Source: Bostrychus sinensis
Lineage: Eukaryota; Chordata; Actinopteri; Gobiiformes; Eleotridae
Direction of reading: 5' to 3'
NCBI GenBank assembly: GCA_020698575.1
Contig: CM036248.1
Span: 18,857,729 to 18,921,728 of the forward strand
Length of the DNA: 64,000 nt
Below, one piece after another: positions 39,233 to 50,394 of the stretch; position 1 is the first letter of the stretch; every line of letters begins with the position of its first letter. The notes under the pieces were generated by a model, which was not told where the DNA came from, ran no database searches, and worked only from the letters and a program-made list of their open reading frames with translations. The position numbers and the translations under genes were made by a program.

Positions 39233-41420
39233 AAAAATCAAAATGTGTGTTGCTTTTCTGAAATGAAGTGAATACATTCAACAGTGCATACAACAATACA
39301 TACAACAGTAAAGAAGATTTACACCCACTGTTTTCAACATAATGTCTATGCATAACTCTTATTTGTAACAGTTACAACATGTATTATTAGGATAATAATA
39401 AATGGAATAAATATTTTATCCTTTAATTTATACACTTTAGTCCAGTCATTCATTTAGCTATTTTTACTTGGTTTGAATGGTATTAAAGGTAGGCTACATC
39501 TAAACCAATATAAATGAAGAATTCAGTAGTCAGGTAACCAGATGTATGGGTGGAGGTACAGCAGTTATCTATATATCAAATCAGCTTTATAAAAACATTA
39601 TGCATTTGCATACTCAGTTCACATAGTGTTCATGTAAACTGGCCAACCAACCCCACTCACTTTCTTGGTGAAAAATAATTATGCTGGTCACGTAACACGT
39701 CTACCACTATGGAGGATAAATTATCAATATAAAAAAATAGCCATCTCCTGTCTTTCTATAACCCTCTGCCAACAGTGAACAATAAAACAAGCTTGTAGTA
39801 AAATTATACTATCATGACACTAAATACTGTATAAGCCCAGTCACATGTCAATAATATCTTATGTTATTATTTATTGCAAGCTGTAATGCTTGTCCTTTGT
39901 AGTTTTGTAAATTAAACAAATCCAAAGTGCACTGGCTGAATGAAGATCTAAATCTGAGCAGATTTTTACTCCCTCTTGTTGTGATTGCTTAAGGTACCAC
40001 CAGGCTTGTTAAAACATGCAACTGCAGCAGCATGCCACACCATATCAACTACTATGTTGTAACCTATGTTTCAAACCCAAAGATATTAATTTAGTATAAA
40101 CTAACTTACTTACTGTGATGTTTTGATCACTTTTATCCATTAAAATAAAAATGCACACAATCATCTTTTAGATTCAGAATAAACTATATAATCACTGTTG
40201 AACAAGGAAGGACAAATGAGGACATGGGCTAGTACAGACAGACTCAAACATTCATGCGCCTACAGCAGTCAGGTATGCTTTTTCCATGGCACATGATTAC
40301 TACAGCTCACTAAACGAGTTATACCTGATGTAGCTCTGTCTCAGGTCTCAGTAAGCCTTGCATAAAAATAAATAACAAATACAAACACGATTAATGTGAG
40401 CCGACCAACCGGCAAATAGGCGCAAAGCAAGACAATTCTGTAATCACTTTTTCTTTTTAAACGGATGCTAGCAGACATTCTGCTACATTTTATTTTACCA
40501 ATAATATTTAAACACAACTATACTTAGTTTTAAGGTAGCCCACACCAGACATGTCTAAAGTGCGGCCCTGGGGCCATTTGTGGCACGGGTCAATACTTCA
40601 TATGGCCATCAGCTTCCATGAGAAAATGTATGACTAATGGCCCAGCAGCACTTTCATAAAGTGTTACATTTGTATAAAAAGGTTAGAGAGAGTTGTGTAT
40701 GTTTTGAACTAGTAGAAGCATAAAAATCGGGCTGAGCTAAAAAAAAAGAAAAAAAGAAAAAAGTATTACCTAAGGCAGTGGTTGGTTCTCTAAGTTGGGT
40801 CCAGGGCCCCTTGGGGGACATGAAGGCACTGCAGGTGGGCCCCCAGAGGTTGTCTATATATATATATAAAAAAAAGTAAACTTGTTTAAAAATTTGACTT
40901 TAAAACAATTTCTAGCCAACAGACATTGTTTTTTGAGAAGCTTTCTTTTGACAATCTATGGATAAAAACATGGTGTAATCTTTTGAAAATAGTTAAGTTT
41001 TTATTGTTGGGGTCAGGAAGCGATTTTTGAGAATTTAAGGGGCCGCGACACTGTTGACTTGGCTGACCAAGGGGATGTTTTTTATGTGATTTTGTTGGAA
41101 TTTGTTTTAGATTTTGGCATCAAAGAAGAGAAATTATAATTATTGGCTTTTGAAAAGAAAATACTGTATGTGCATTCCGTTCCTAGAAAAAATCAGGAGG
41201 GACTGTCACCCCTTGGACATCTTCAAAGCTGGCCCTCTTTGAAAAAAGTTTGGACACCCCTGGCCTACACTTAGCATTGTAATTTGATATTTGTACAACC
41301 TACAGTGAAAAAAAAGAGTCGTCGAGCTTCAACAATTTCAATACGCTGAGCAATAGTGACATCGAGTGGCTTCAATGTATGTTACAAAAAAGCATTTTTG
41401 CAGTACCACTCGTCTTCTAA
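39233..41420. other. Intergenic region, beta-thymosin to slain
   Basis: No gene is supported. It is AT-rich, with one hAT-like element (40546-41262, listed separately) and otherwise no structure I recognise. Confidence 0.5.
40546..41262. mobile_element. hAT-like element with 8-bp target duplication
   Basis: The element starts CAGACATGTCTAAAGTGCGG and ends AAGTTTGGACACCCCTG. The inverse of the end (CAGGGGTGTCCAAACTT) matches the start imperfectly over 16 bases, as in the fish hAT group with CAG..GTGTCCAAAGTGCGG termini. Flanking octamers GCCCACAC (40538-40545) and GCCTACAC (41263-41270) match 7 of 8. Inside, CAGTGGTTGGTTCTC (about 40776) resembles another hAT end, so a second element may be nested. 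No intact transposase is present. Confidence 0.65.
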
Positions 41421-41820
41421 GGGAGGCGCCACACAACAGGAAACGCGGGTGGAGGAGGGGCTAGTGCTCCTGCAGGTTTTCTGTTTACTCGGCTAACTAA
41501 AGTCCATCTACAAGCTAGTTAGCTGTGAGTGGCACGATGAACGCTGCCAGCGAAGCGTCTGCTGCAAGGAAACATGCACTAGCCATATAAAGAGAGACAT
41601 CACTGTGAGGACAATCACCAAGAAGCCGAGGACAGGTCCGGACACTTGCTGTGGACTGGGTCATTCATGCAGCCGCTGCAGCCGAGAGGAGTTTGAGCAC
41701 CGAGTGGCGGGCATCTGCGGAGAGGGACAACAGGATCTACACGGCTCTTTCGCCGGTATCGTCATTGGGATGATTTTTACGGCATGCTAGCTTAGATCAT
41801 ATCAATGTAATCAGTGGAAA
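41421..41820 (+). promoter_or_regulatory. slain promoter and non-coding first exon (approximate)
   Basis: CpG-richer than its surroundings (GGGAGGCGCCACACAACAGG, AAACGCGGGTGGAGGAGGGG) and followed by a G+C-rich stretch without a CDS that resembles a 5'UTR. The CDS exon has a clear acceptor at 42241-42242 (TTTTCTTGCATAG), so a non-coding exon upstream is required. Its precise limits are not determined. Confidence 0.45.
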
Positions 41821-42249
41821 AATAAGTGCAGTTTTAACTCTTGCAACAAATGCAGATGTATACGAAGATATCTCAGAGCGTCAATGTCGTAAAAATGTTT
41901 AGACCTTGTATTGTTTTTGAGGTAGCAACATTACGTGGTGACCAAACAGTACTGTGTGTTAGCCAAAGTAAGCTGACTACAGTAATTACTTGTTAAATAC
42001 TGGAAGTCCAGAGATTGCATGCCTAGATTTATCATGCAAGACTTTTTCCTTTGCCAGTTCAATGTATCGGTCTACTGAAGTTTTACCCCCAGTAATGTAG
42101 ATGCACCCATGCTTCGTTGTGTTACTGTGATAATATATTTAAGTGGCATTATTTAGCAATGCCATAGGAGCAAGTTCTGTATGTTTTCAAGTAACTTATC
42201 AAAAAGGTTTGTGACTTAGCTTGTTTTAATTTTCTTGCATAGAAGAAGC

Positions 42250-45200
42250 ATGGTGGTCCCAGACAGTACCAACATCGTCCCCCAGCCTCACAGTGGTAGT
42301 GCTGCTGGTCTGCTGGACACTCCTGGGTCCAGCTGCAAAGAGGCTGAGGTGGAGGGTCAGGACCTTGCAGGGGTGGAGCTGGAGGAGGTCCGAAAGCTGC
42401 AAGAACTTGTCCGCAGATTGGAAGTCCAGAATGAGACGCTACGCAACAGAGGAACCAAGTCTGTGCTAAACAGAGGTGCCAGCAACCACAGTACAGGCGT
42501 CCATAAAAACGAGAGATTGACCAGAGAAGGTGTGCACAACTCTCACCTCAGTTTGGGGGAAAGTGACCAGTTAAGAGAGTTTGAGCTGTCATTGCCTCAG
42601 GACAGCAGCGGAGAAGAGATGTCACCTCTGCCAGTGGTCAGCAGAATCGATGAAGAGGAAGTCAATGAAGAAGAGGATCATGGCCCGTGCAGCGGTTTTC
42701 TCACTTTGAGCTGCCACAGTCGAGGCGGACAGGGGCAGAGCCAAACTCCAGATAGCCCCTCTCAGGAAAGTTATGAGTCAGAAACACTAGCTGAGAGCGA
42801 CTCAGGAGTGGACCAGACTGCACTGGATGAGGTGGATGTCCTGGACCTGGAGGATGAGTCTGCAGATGTAGAAGAGGAAGACAGCTGGTAGGTTTCAGAT
42901 TTGAAATAGTACAGCTTCGGGGAACATGTTATCATTTGGTCAAATTATTTCTAGCTTTGTTTATTTGTAGATAACTCCAACAGTCCTATGAGTAACCTAT
43001 TTAAAATTAGAACATTTGAGCTTAATGTGCTGTTTTCCCCCTCAGGGCTATGACGGCATAGTAACACTGCTTTATGTTTCTTTCTGACTAAACTACCACA
43101 CAGTAGTCATCATTTTATACTATGTTTAGCATAGGTTTCAGAAAGCATTTATCTATTGCAAATAATTTTCTTGGTGGAAAAACATTATGTAGTCGTGAAA
43201 AGACAGGGGCTTCTTGACGAGCATGCTATATTTCAAGTGCCTCATGTATGAAAAATAAAGGAAAACTTTGAGTTTCATATAGTTGACTTTGAACGCTCAC
43301 CAGAGGAGAACAAACATGAGCTGGCTTTTACCGGTTTGACAGGTTTAACACACTAGGTGTTTTTAATTATTTAAAGGTGTTGAAACACATCTATGCATTT
43401 GAGATGGAGAGAGGAAAAGAGCATTTAGGAAGAGAACTGTAACTGTACTGTATGTTTGATGTTGTAATAGAGTAAATTATTTACTTAATTTTAAATTAAC
43501 ATAATTTAAACTCTAAACACTTATTAGCCTTTCTAGAAATATGCCTATTTCCTGCAAACAAGCATGAATGATATATTCTTGGAATTAAGTAGTAATAGAA
43601 AGCTAATTACTGAAATTAACTTATTTTTGTTTCTGTCTAGTCATAGGCATTTATCTTTGCATTTATTTCAATATTAAAGACACAATATGTTATATAAATG
43701 CCTTAGCAGCTTAAGTAATGCCAGACCATTCATGTCTTATTTTTTTGTCTTACATCATTAGGCATACCTTATGTGGTTTGTGTGGGTTTCATTGGCAAAA
43801 CATCTAGTAATCTGTACTGAAACATAATCTGATCTGCCCTACACTGGTCCTGCTGCCACATGGCCAAACTTTAGTTGTTTGGGATTGCGCAGCATGTGAT
43901 CTAAGGGCCCCCTCTGTGATTACACACAAATCCTTAAGTTAGTGGCAGCTACATAATCTCTGGTGGACTTTGACGAGTCTACACAAGACATTAAAATTCT
44001 GCATAATGCAAAACCTGACTCATTTTATTTTATGGGTATTAAAATAAATAATGTAATACGCCATCTGGGGTTAAACATGGATATTTAAGCATTACCCCTA
44101 AGTATTATTAAATATTATCATCAGTATCATACAGGATCAAACACAAAGTTTATGTATGAAAGAAGTAGCTTACACTCCCAGAAGCTCTGGCTGCATTTGT
44201 GACCTGAATATTGCTGTGTATTGTTACTCATTCTAATGGGAAATGGCCCCTTTTGTGTTTGCCCAATAGAGAAGATGATTTGTAGTTGACTGGTTCAGAA
44301 CTAGTCATTGCCTTTTGTGTACTTAATTCAAATAATTGCTCTTTGTCATTAGCAACACGCCATAAAAGTTTCCTTTGAACTATGGCATGTCTGCTAGCTA
44401 GACTATCCATCAAGTCAAGGGGACTGTACTTAAATGTTTCACACAAAAGAAACACCTGTAAGGGTCTGTTTTACAGCACTTAGTTTTGTTTGTTCTTTAA
44501 AATGTTTTTGTATACTGTATTACAGTGCAAGATACATTTAACGTGATTACATAAATGTCTTGAATCTAAGAAAGCTCACTATCTGCTCAGTGTTTTGTTT
44601 TGCGAGACAATTGTTAGATCAGTATGATCTTCCCATGAGTGTATTTAGAAATACAAGTTTTCAAACTTCAGTTTTTTATGCACATATTGTCATAGCTGCA
44701 GTACTCTTCTTCACACAGTTTATATTCTTTTTACTTTAATGACGTACATGTTTTTTTCTCTTCTTATCAGGTTGTATGTGTCTCCAAAAAAGCAGGTAGC
44801 TGATCCAGGCCCAGAGTCTCCATTAAAGTGGTGTCGGCAGGTCCTTGACCACCGCAGCCCAGACACTGAAGTGGCATGTAGGACTCTTATAAACCGCTTG
44901 GACCAAAGTAAGATCCAGTATGAGCAATTGTAGATTATTAAGATAAATATAATTTATTCATCCTAGATATAATAATAAGCGGGATAGAAAGTAGTTGCTC
45001 TCCCTTGTAAAAAGGAGGTAAACCTTTTTTAATTAACCAAGTATTTGCTTTAAAGAAAGACTTTGTGTCTGATACAACCGATATTCATTAGTTAATCCTG
45101 TTCATAACTGCTGTTTCCTGCACACCATAAAACACGAACAACAAAGCCATTCACACCAGGGTTCAGTAACTACATGAAGTCATGAACTGGGTTGGATTAC

Positions 45201-47898
45201 CTTCCCCCAGGTCAGCTCTCCTTTGTTAAAGGCAGCAAGCCTTGAAACTGTTTAGTAATGCAGGTTATCTTTTATCCAAGTGTAGCAGCCTTTTAATCAA
45301 ATTATACATACTTGTAAAAAACATTTTTACATACATATCATAATGTGCTATTATTTTATAACCCTTTTCCAACACTTCTCTGTTTTTTCTAGCAGCCTCT
45401 CGATGGAGAAGCATGTACAGCAGCCCTTCAGTAGAGACAGGCTCTGCAGGCTCAGGCCTGATCTCTCCTGGGTACCACAAATCAACTAACAAATCCCTAC
45501 TAACCAGTGGCAATTCAGGTAGGGCATGACATTAACACACTGCGCTCCTTTTTGCCTGTTCCATACATGTGTGGGAACAGCAACCGTTTTTAAAAATGTA
45601 GGTCATTGTGTGTGTGTTCGTGTGTGTGTTCACACTTTATTGCATTTGGGTGTCCTCAGGGAGAGCTGATGTTTTTGCATGGTTTGGTCTTATGCTTGAC
45701 ATCTAAAGTGAGCATTTATTCACATGTTCACATTTAGGATCAGAATAATCAAGAAAAATGCATTTGCTTCATTTGCACCTTAAACTGCTGGTGCATTCGC
45801 CAGGGATTTTTATTGTATATATGAAGTATATAACAAATCATTGCATTTATATATGAATGGTTACTTAATTATACTTTTACATACAAATGTAAATTGAAAA
45901 TTGTTATTAGTATTAATTTAGTGGAGTTGCAGGGCTCAGACTATGGTCTTCCTGGCAGAGTTATGTACAACTTTCGCAATAGCACTTGCATCAGTAGGCT
46001 TAAATTCATCAACAATAACAAGAAATACCACAGATAAACATTTGCTATTTTTTAGAACACAGCATGGGGTTGATATTAGATTATTATTTGGGTGGATTTG
46101 CCAAGAAATATTTTATGGACACAATTCATTCAATTTGACAATTGCCATTGATTGTAAATGCACTCTTGTGTATTAACAGGTACAAACATGCACTCTGCTT
46201 TGAGCTCACAGTCCTCCATTGATAGTGAGCTTAGCACATCTGACGACTCCATCTCTATGGGCTACAAGCTGCAGGATCTCACCGATGTTCAGATCATGGC
46301 TCGCCTTCAAGAAGAGAGTGAGTAGATCATTTATTTCATGCTAGTGCTGCCAGTGTACGCTTTTTCCAGTTGTGCTCTAGAAGCATTTATTACGTGCAAT
46401 TGTGTTTTGGATATTAAATTAACGTTCCTGTATTTCAAATATATGTTTTGGTAGGTTTAAGGCAGGACTATGCATCCAGCTCAGCGTCGGCATCCCGGCG
46501 CAGCTCTACGGCATCTCTGCAGTCTCTGCGTAGATGTGGCAACTACAGTGATCAGGAGTTTGACAATTATAGTTTGGAAGATGAAGATGATGAATTTTGC
46601 TCCTTACCTCAACGGCGACATCGCTTTACACCTTCACCCTTAGGTTCACCACGGTGCCAGTCACCCTCCACATCCAATCACGGCCCGGAATACAGTGTCC
46701 CGTCTAGGGGCTTCACGCACACGAACGCCCAGACGATCACTTCAGGGACCTAGTGCTGAGCTGATCAAATTTGCCAAAAGTGAGGGTAAGTTGTGATCAT
46801 TTAAGACACGGCGTACGGTCTGTCAGACACATTGCAATGGCCAACACAGGTTACTGTTCTCCAAGAACATTTATATTTTGTGTTGTTATGTAATGTGGTT
46901 TCAGAAGAGTTGAGGCACAGCATGCCTAATTTGGCCCCTCGCACTAGCCTGCGTTCCCTGGAGGCAGTCAGAAACAGCCGCAGCATGGAGGCTAACCTCC
47001 AGAGCTCTGGCAACCGCATGTCCCACCTGACCAACCCCCCCTCCACAGGTAACCCTTCCCTCATCACCCACTCCTACTGTAATGCAAGCCATCACAGTGT
47101 GTCTTATCCCAGTACCTGTCCTCAATTTACCCACTGCATGATGACAGATGCCTCTAGTAGTGTCTTTTATGCATTGAATAATTACCATACAAAACACTAC
47201 ATGAAAAACACACTCAAAACTACTGCAACAGAAAGAAAAGGCAGGTATAAACTGCAGAGTATAAACTCAGCTGGTTTAATTTTCACCACAAATCTTGGCC
47301 AGTCCTCATTTCTGTTCATTAATTACTAATAACACATTTAGACCCCTACAATTGGAGCATAATTTATCTACTCTCAAGATTTGTTATGGAATGTTTAAGT
47401 AAACTTGCACTAACATTGTAATGTAATGCCACTTCTCTGTTTTTTCTAGGTATGTCGAATAGTCGTATTCGCAGCAATGGTCAGTCTCCACTTTCTCTGC
47501 GAACCCCTGTTAAAGCTGCAGGCCCCATATCGGGCTCCCAGCAGTCCAGAGGTTTACCTGTAATCCAAGGTCCACCTGGAGGAGGGGGGCGCAGAGTCCA
47601 GTCTCCCGGCTCTGGTAATGGTGGACCCTGTATACCTGGAAGAGCTTCCATAGGATCAACCAGGACAGGCATGAGTCGAGGACAGGGTACTCCATCAGCA
47701 CCCTCAAGAAGTAAACTTTCACAAACCCCTAGGAGGTAATGTTGGATTGTCCTTTTCATCTGGGCAACACTGACAATATTTAGAGGATAAAAAAATAGTA
47801 GCTGACTGGTAACTGACATTTGACTCTTGTTGTGTTTTATCAGGTCTTTGGGTATGGCTAAAATATCTGATGAATCCTGGAAGGATGGCTGCTATTGA
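42250..47898 (+). CDS. SLAIN motif-containing protein (8 coding exons, apparent frameshift in exon 5)
   Basis: SLAIN proteins are microtubule plus-end factors that bind EB and CLASP/ch-TOG proteins and promote persistent growth. Exons: 42250-42887, 44771-44907, 45393-45518, 46180-46317, 46455-46785, 46905-47048, 47450-47735, 47844-47898. Diagnostic features are the N-terminal coiled coil EEVRKLQELVRRLEVQNETL, an acidic linker, the block WLYVSPKK...PLKWCRQVLDH...LINRLDQ, the motif [20 protein letters not shown], Ser/Arg/Pro-rich EB-binding regions (GSPRCQSP; RTRTPRRSL; LRHSMPNLAPR), and the family-typical end SWKDGCY. All joins keep phase except exon 5 (331 bases), which carries one base too many. 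Read literally, a TAG at 46751-46753 truncates the protein at 445 aa; ignoring one base gives 617 aa. It may be neither SLAIN1 nor SLAIN2 but a third copy. Poly(A) signal AATAAA at 48713-48718. Confidence 0.88.
46644..46753 (+). other. Frameshift interval in slain exon 5
   Basis: Upstream of this interval the coding frame is fixed by [16 protein letters not shown] and GSPRCQSPST. Downstream it is fixed by SRTRTPRRSLQGPSAELIKF. The two differ by one base. The downstream frame has a stop at 46641-46643 and the upstream frame stops at 46751-46753, so the shift lies between. The GGGG run at 46707-46710 is a likely spot. Confidence 0.8.
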
Positions 47899-48718
47899 GT
47901 TTCTGTTAATGAAGGATGTCTACTGCTGCAGTTTTTCTCCTCATAACCTCCCTTGAGCATACTGTGTTGAACTGTGTTATTAAACCTTTTGGTCCTCTAT
48001 TTCATACTGGAGCTCTGGACTTCACTGGGTTTATTGTTGAGACTTTTTCCTTTGCATGACACATTGTCAACCCACTCAAAGAAAATGTGTAGGCAGACAA
48101 GGCACACGGTATCGGTGTTAAGGACCAACTTGGAGCTTCCAGAGGAATTATTTGTTCTTTTTTTAATAACAAAGTCAAAGTGCTGGAATTGTAAAGGTTG
48201 TTACTAATTGTAATGAAGATAACTTTAAAATGAAGTTGATAATTTGTTTATTTTCTGCGTGACTCCTACTTGAAGGTGCTGATTGTTGCATGCTTAATTT
48301 CCATTCCTGTCACCTTTGCATCATGCAAATGCTTTGACAAATCTTCACATTTTCCACATTGTATGTGTGATTTTTGTTAATGTTTCAAATGATTATTGTG
48401 AAAATACTCAGAATTCTGTGACCTATAAACCACACTGCCCTTATTTAAAACGTATATATAGTTTGTGCCATGGTGCAGGTCTGCAAAAAAATGTATTTTC
48501 CAAAAGTAGAATTAAGTTTGAAAAGTACACTTCTGCATCTCAATAGTAATGTTTACTGTAATTTTGAGGTGGATTTGAAAGTTTCTATTTTGGATGTCAC
48601 TCACTGTAAACAAAAAGATAACCCTATAAAAGGCCCTTTGCCTTATAGCCAACACAGCTATGCACCCTCAAGCAGTGTGCCTCTAAAAATTAGCTGCTGT
48701 CATGAGTAGGCTAATAAA
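47899..48718 (+). other. slain 3'UTR and poly(A) signal
   Basis: Non-coding sequence after TGA, ending at AATAAA (48713-48718) in GGCTAATAAAGTTTACC. No supported ORF. Confidence 0.5.
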
Positions 48719-49160
48719 GTTTACCCCGGCTCTATCAGTGCGTAAGTAGTCGTTTTTCCATCATCTACTTGTTGAGTTGTGTGCATGTCATAATACTGTG
48801 CACTTGCACTACCTCGTCCATCCAAGAGTGAGAGCAGCTCTACTGTTATTTCCCGGATATTTGCCTCGCCAAATGAGTGTTGTTGGCTACACCCCCTTAT
48901 GACAAAATGGCCTACAGGCCTCCTTTACACTCACTCATGAGTGCGTGTGTTCCAATATTGCCTCACCAATGAAAAATAATGACCTGATCAATTGATGTGT
49001 GAGCTAAAGAGCTACTTATTAAATACATTGAATGTGGAGAATGGCTGATAATGTAATTCTGCTCTCTTATGCATGACGCAAATAGTAAGGGATCAGCGCT
49101 AAACGAGGCCACGCATTGTCTCCCCCGCCCTCCCTCTGCTTCAGGACGCAAGCTGATTGG
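48719..49160. other. Intergenic region, slain to znf711
   Basis: About 440 bases with no supported gene, no recognisable repeat and rising CpG density towards the znf711 promoter. Confidence 0.45.
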
Positions 49161-49299
49161 CCGAGGCCTAGCAAAGAGCGCCCGGGGATCCAAAACTGCA
49201 GGCCGCACTTAGCTTACCGTGAAAAATAAACCAAAACAATAACAGACAAATCCGAGAAGAGAGAATAACACCGATAGAATCAGAAGACGACATTACCAG
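49120..49299 (+). promoter_or_regulatory. znf711 promoter and first non-coding exon
   Basis: GC/CpG-rich block with an inverted CCAAT box (CTGATTGGCCGAGG, about 49152-49165). A plausible non-coding exon follows, ending at 49299 in the donor CCAG|GTAAAAATA. Further non-coding exons probably lie between here and 50378, where an acceptor (TTTTTTAAG) precedes the ATG exon. Transcript structure is inferred. Confidence 0.5.
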
Positions 49300-50394
49300 G
49301 TAAAAATATTTCGGATCTATCAGAAAGGCATGTTGAATAAGACACAAGGGCCCAGTCGGCCGTAGCGGGCCTCTTTCAGCCTCCTCGGAAAAACAACATG
49401 GAAGATAATGCGGCACAGCAGCTTCAGCTAGCTTAGCAAGCTAGCTAGCCAAGCCAACCGCAGCCATTTGTTAGAACAGCGTCGACAACCGTGCATTCAA
49501 TAAAACCTCAGCGTGTTTTGTGCATAAACTACTTTGTGTGTGATGTCATGGTTTGAAGTAACTGCACACTTAAGAATGATAAATATGGGTTCATGCGTCA
49601 TGTGCTTTAGCAGTTTTGCTAAAACAAAATGGCGCCGAGGAAGTCCTAGCTCGGTGCTAGTTAGCTTTTGTGGGTGGAGGGCGTTAGCCGCCCTATGCAT
49701 TGCATAACGTCTGCGGTACTTTCATTGGCGGCCATAAACAAGTCTGTGATTTTGTTCCTTGTATATGGCGTTTTCTGATATTCAAAGTAAGGTACCTTGT
49801 GTGTGAAGTCAGACCAGTCTACCCAGGTTCACAGATTTACTACCTGTGCGCTCAATGCAGATGTTACCTGTTGGCATATTTAATTACCAGTCATTAGACG
49901 ACTGTGTTTTATCCCTCAGTTACAGTTACATTTATGAGCCATTAGAGACCCGCTTCTCAGCTTGTCCCGCTGTGAAGTACCAGGACTTTGTTTTAACTCC
50001 GCTCAACCCATCAGCCTCAACTACCTCCAGGTGCACAGCTATATGTCTGAAGGTTTTCCTGTAATACTCCTATAGAGCATTGGATGGAGCCAACTGTCAA
50101 CAACTCTATGGGCTTCCTTCCTATAAGGCTTTCCTGCTGTCCTCATTGCAAAACTTGATAGGTAAATTTGTGTTCCTATGCTTGCCTAACTGATGATAAT
50201 GTGTTTTCTTGCTCAGAAGTAAGAATTTATTTGATTGATGGAAAAAAGTGAATAAAAACCCTGCTGTTGTCTTCTGAGGAACCTGTCATCAAATGTGAAG
50301 GTATGTTTAAAATATTTAATTAACACTATGTTGTTGCTAGCATTAATACAAAATTATAAAAACATTTTTTTTTTAAGTCTTTTCTGTGTAAAAC

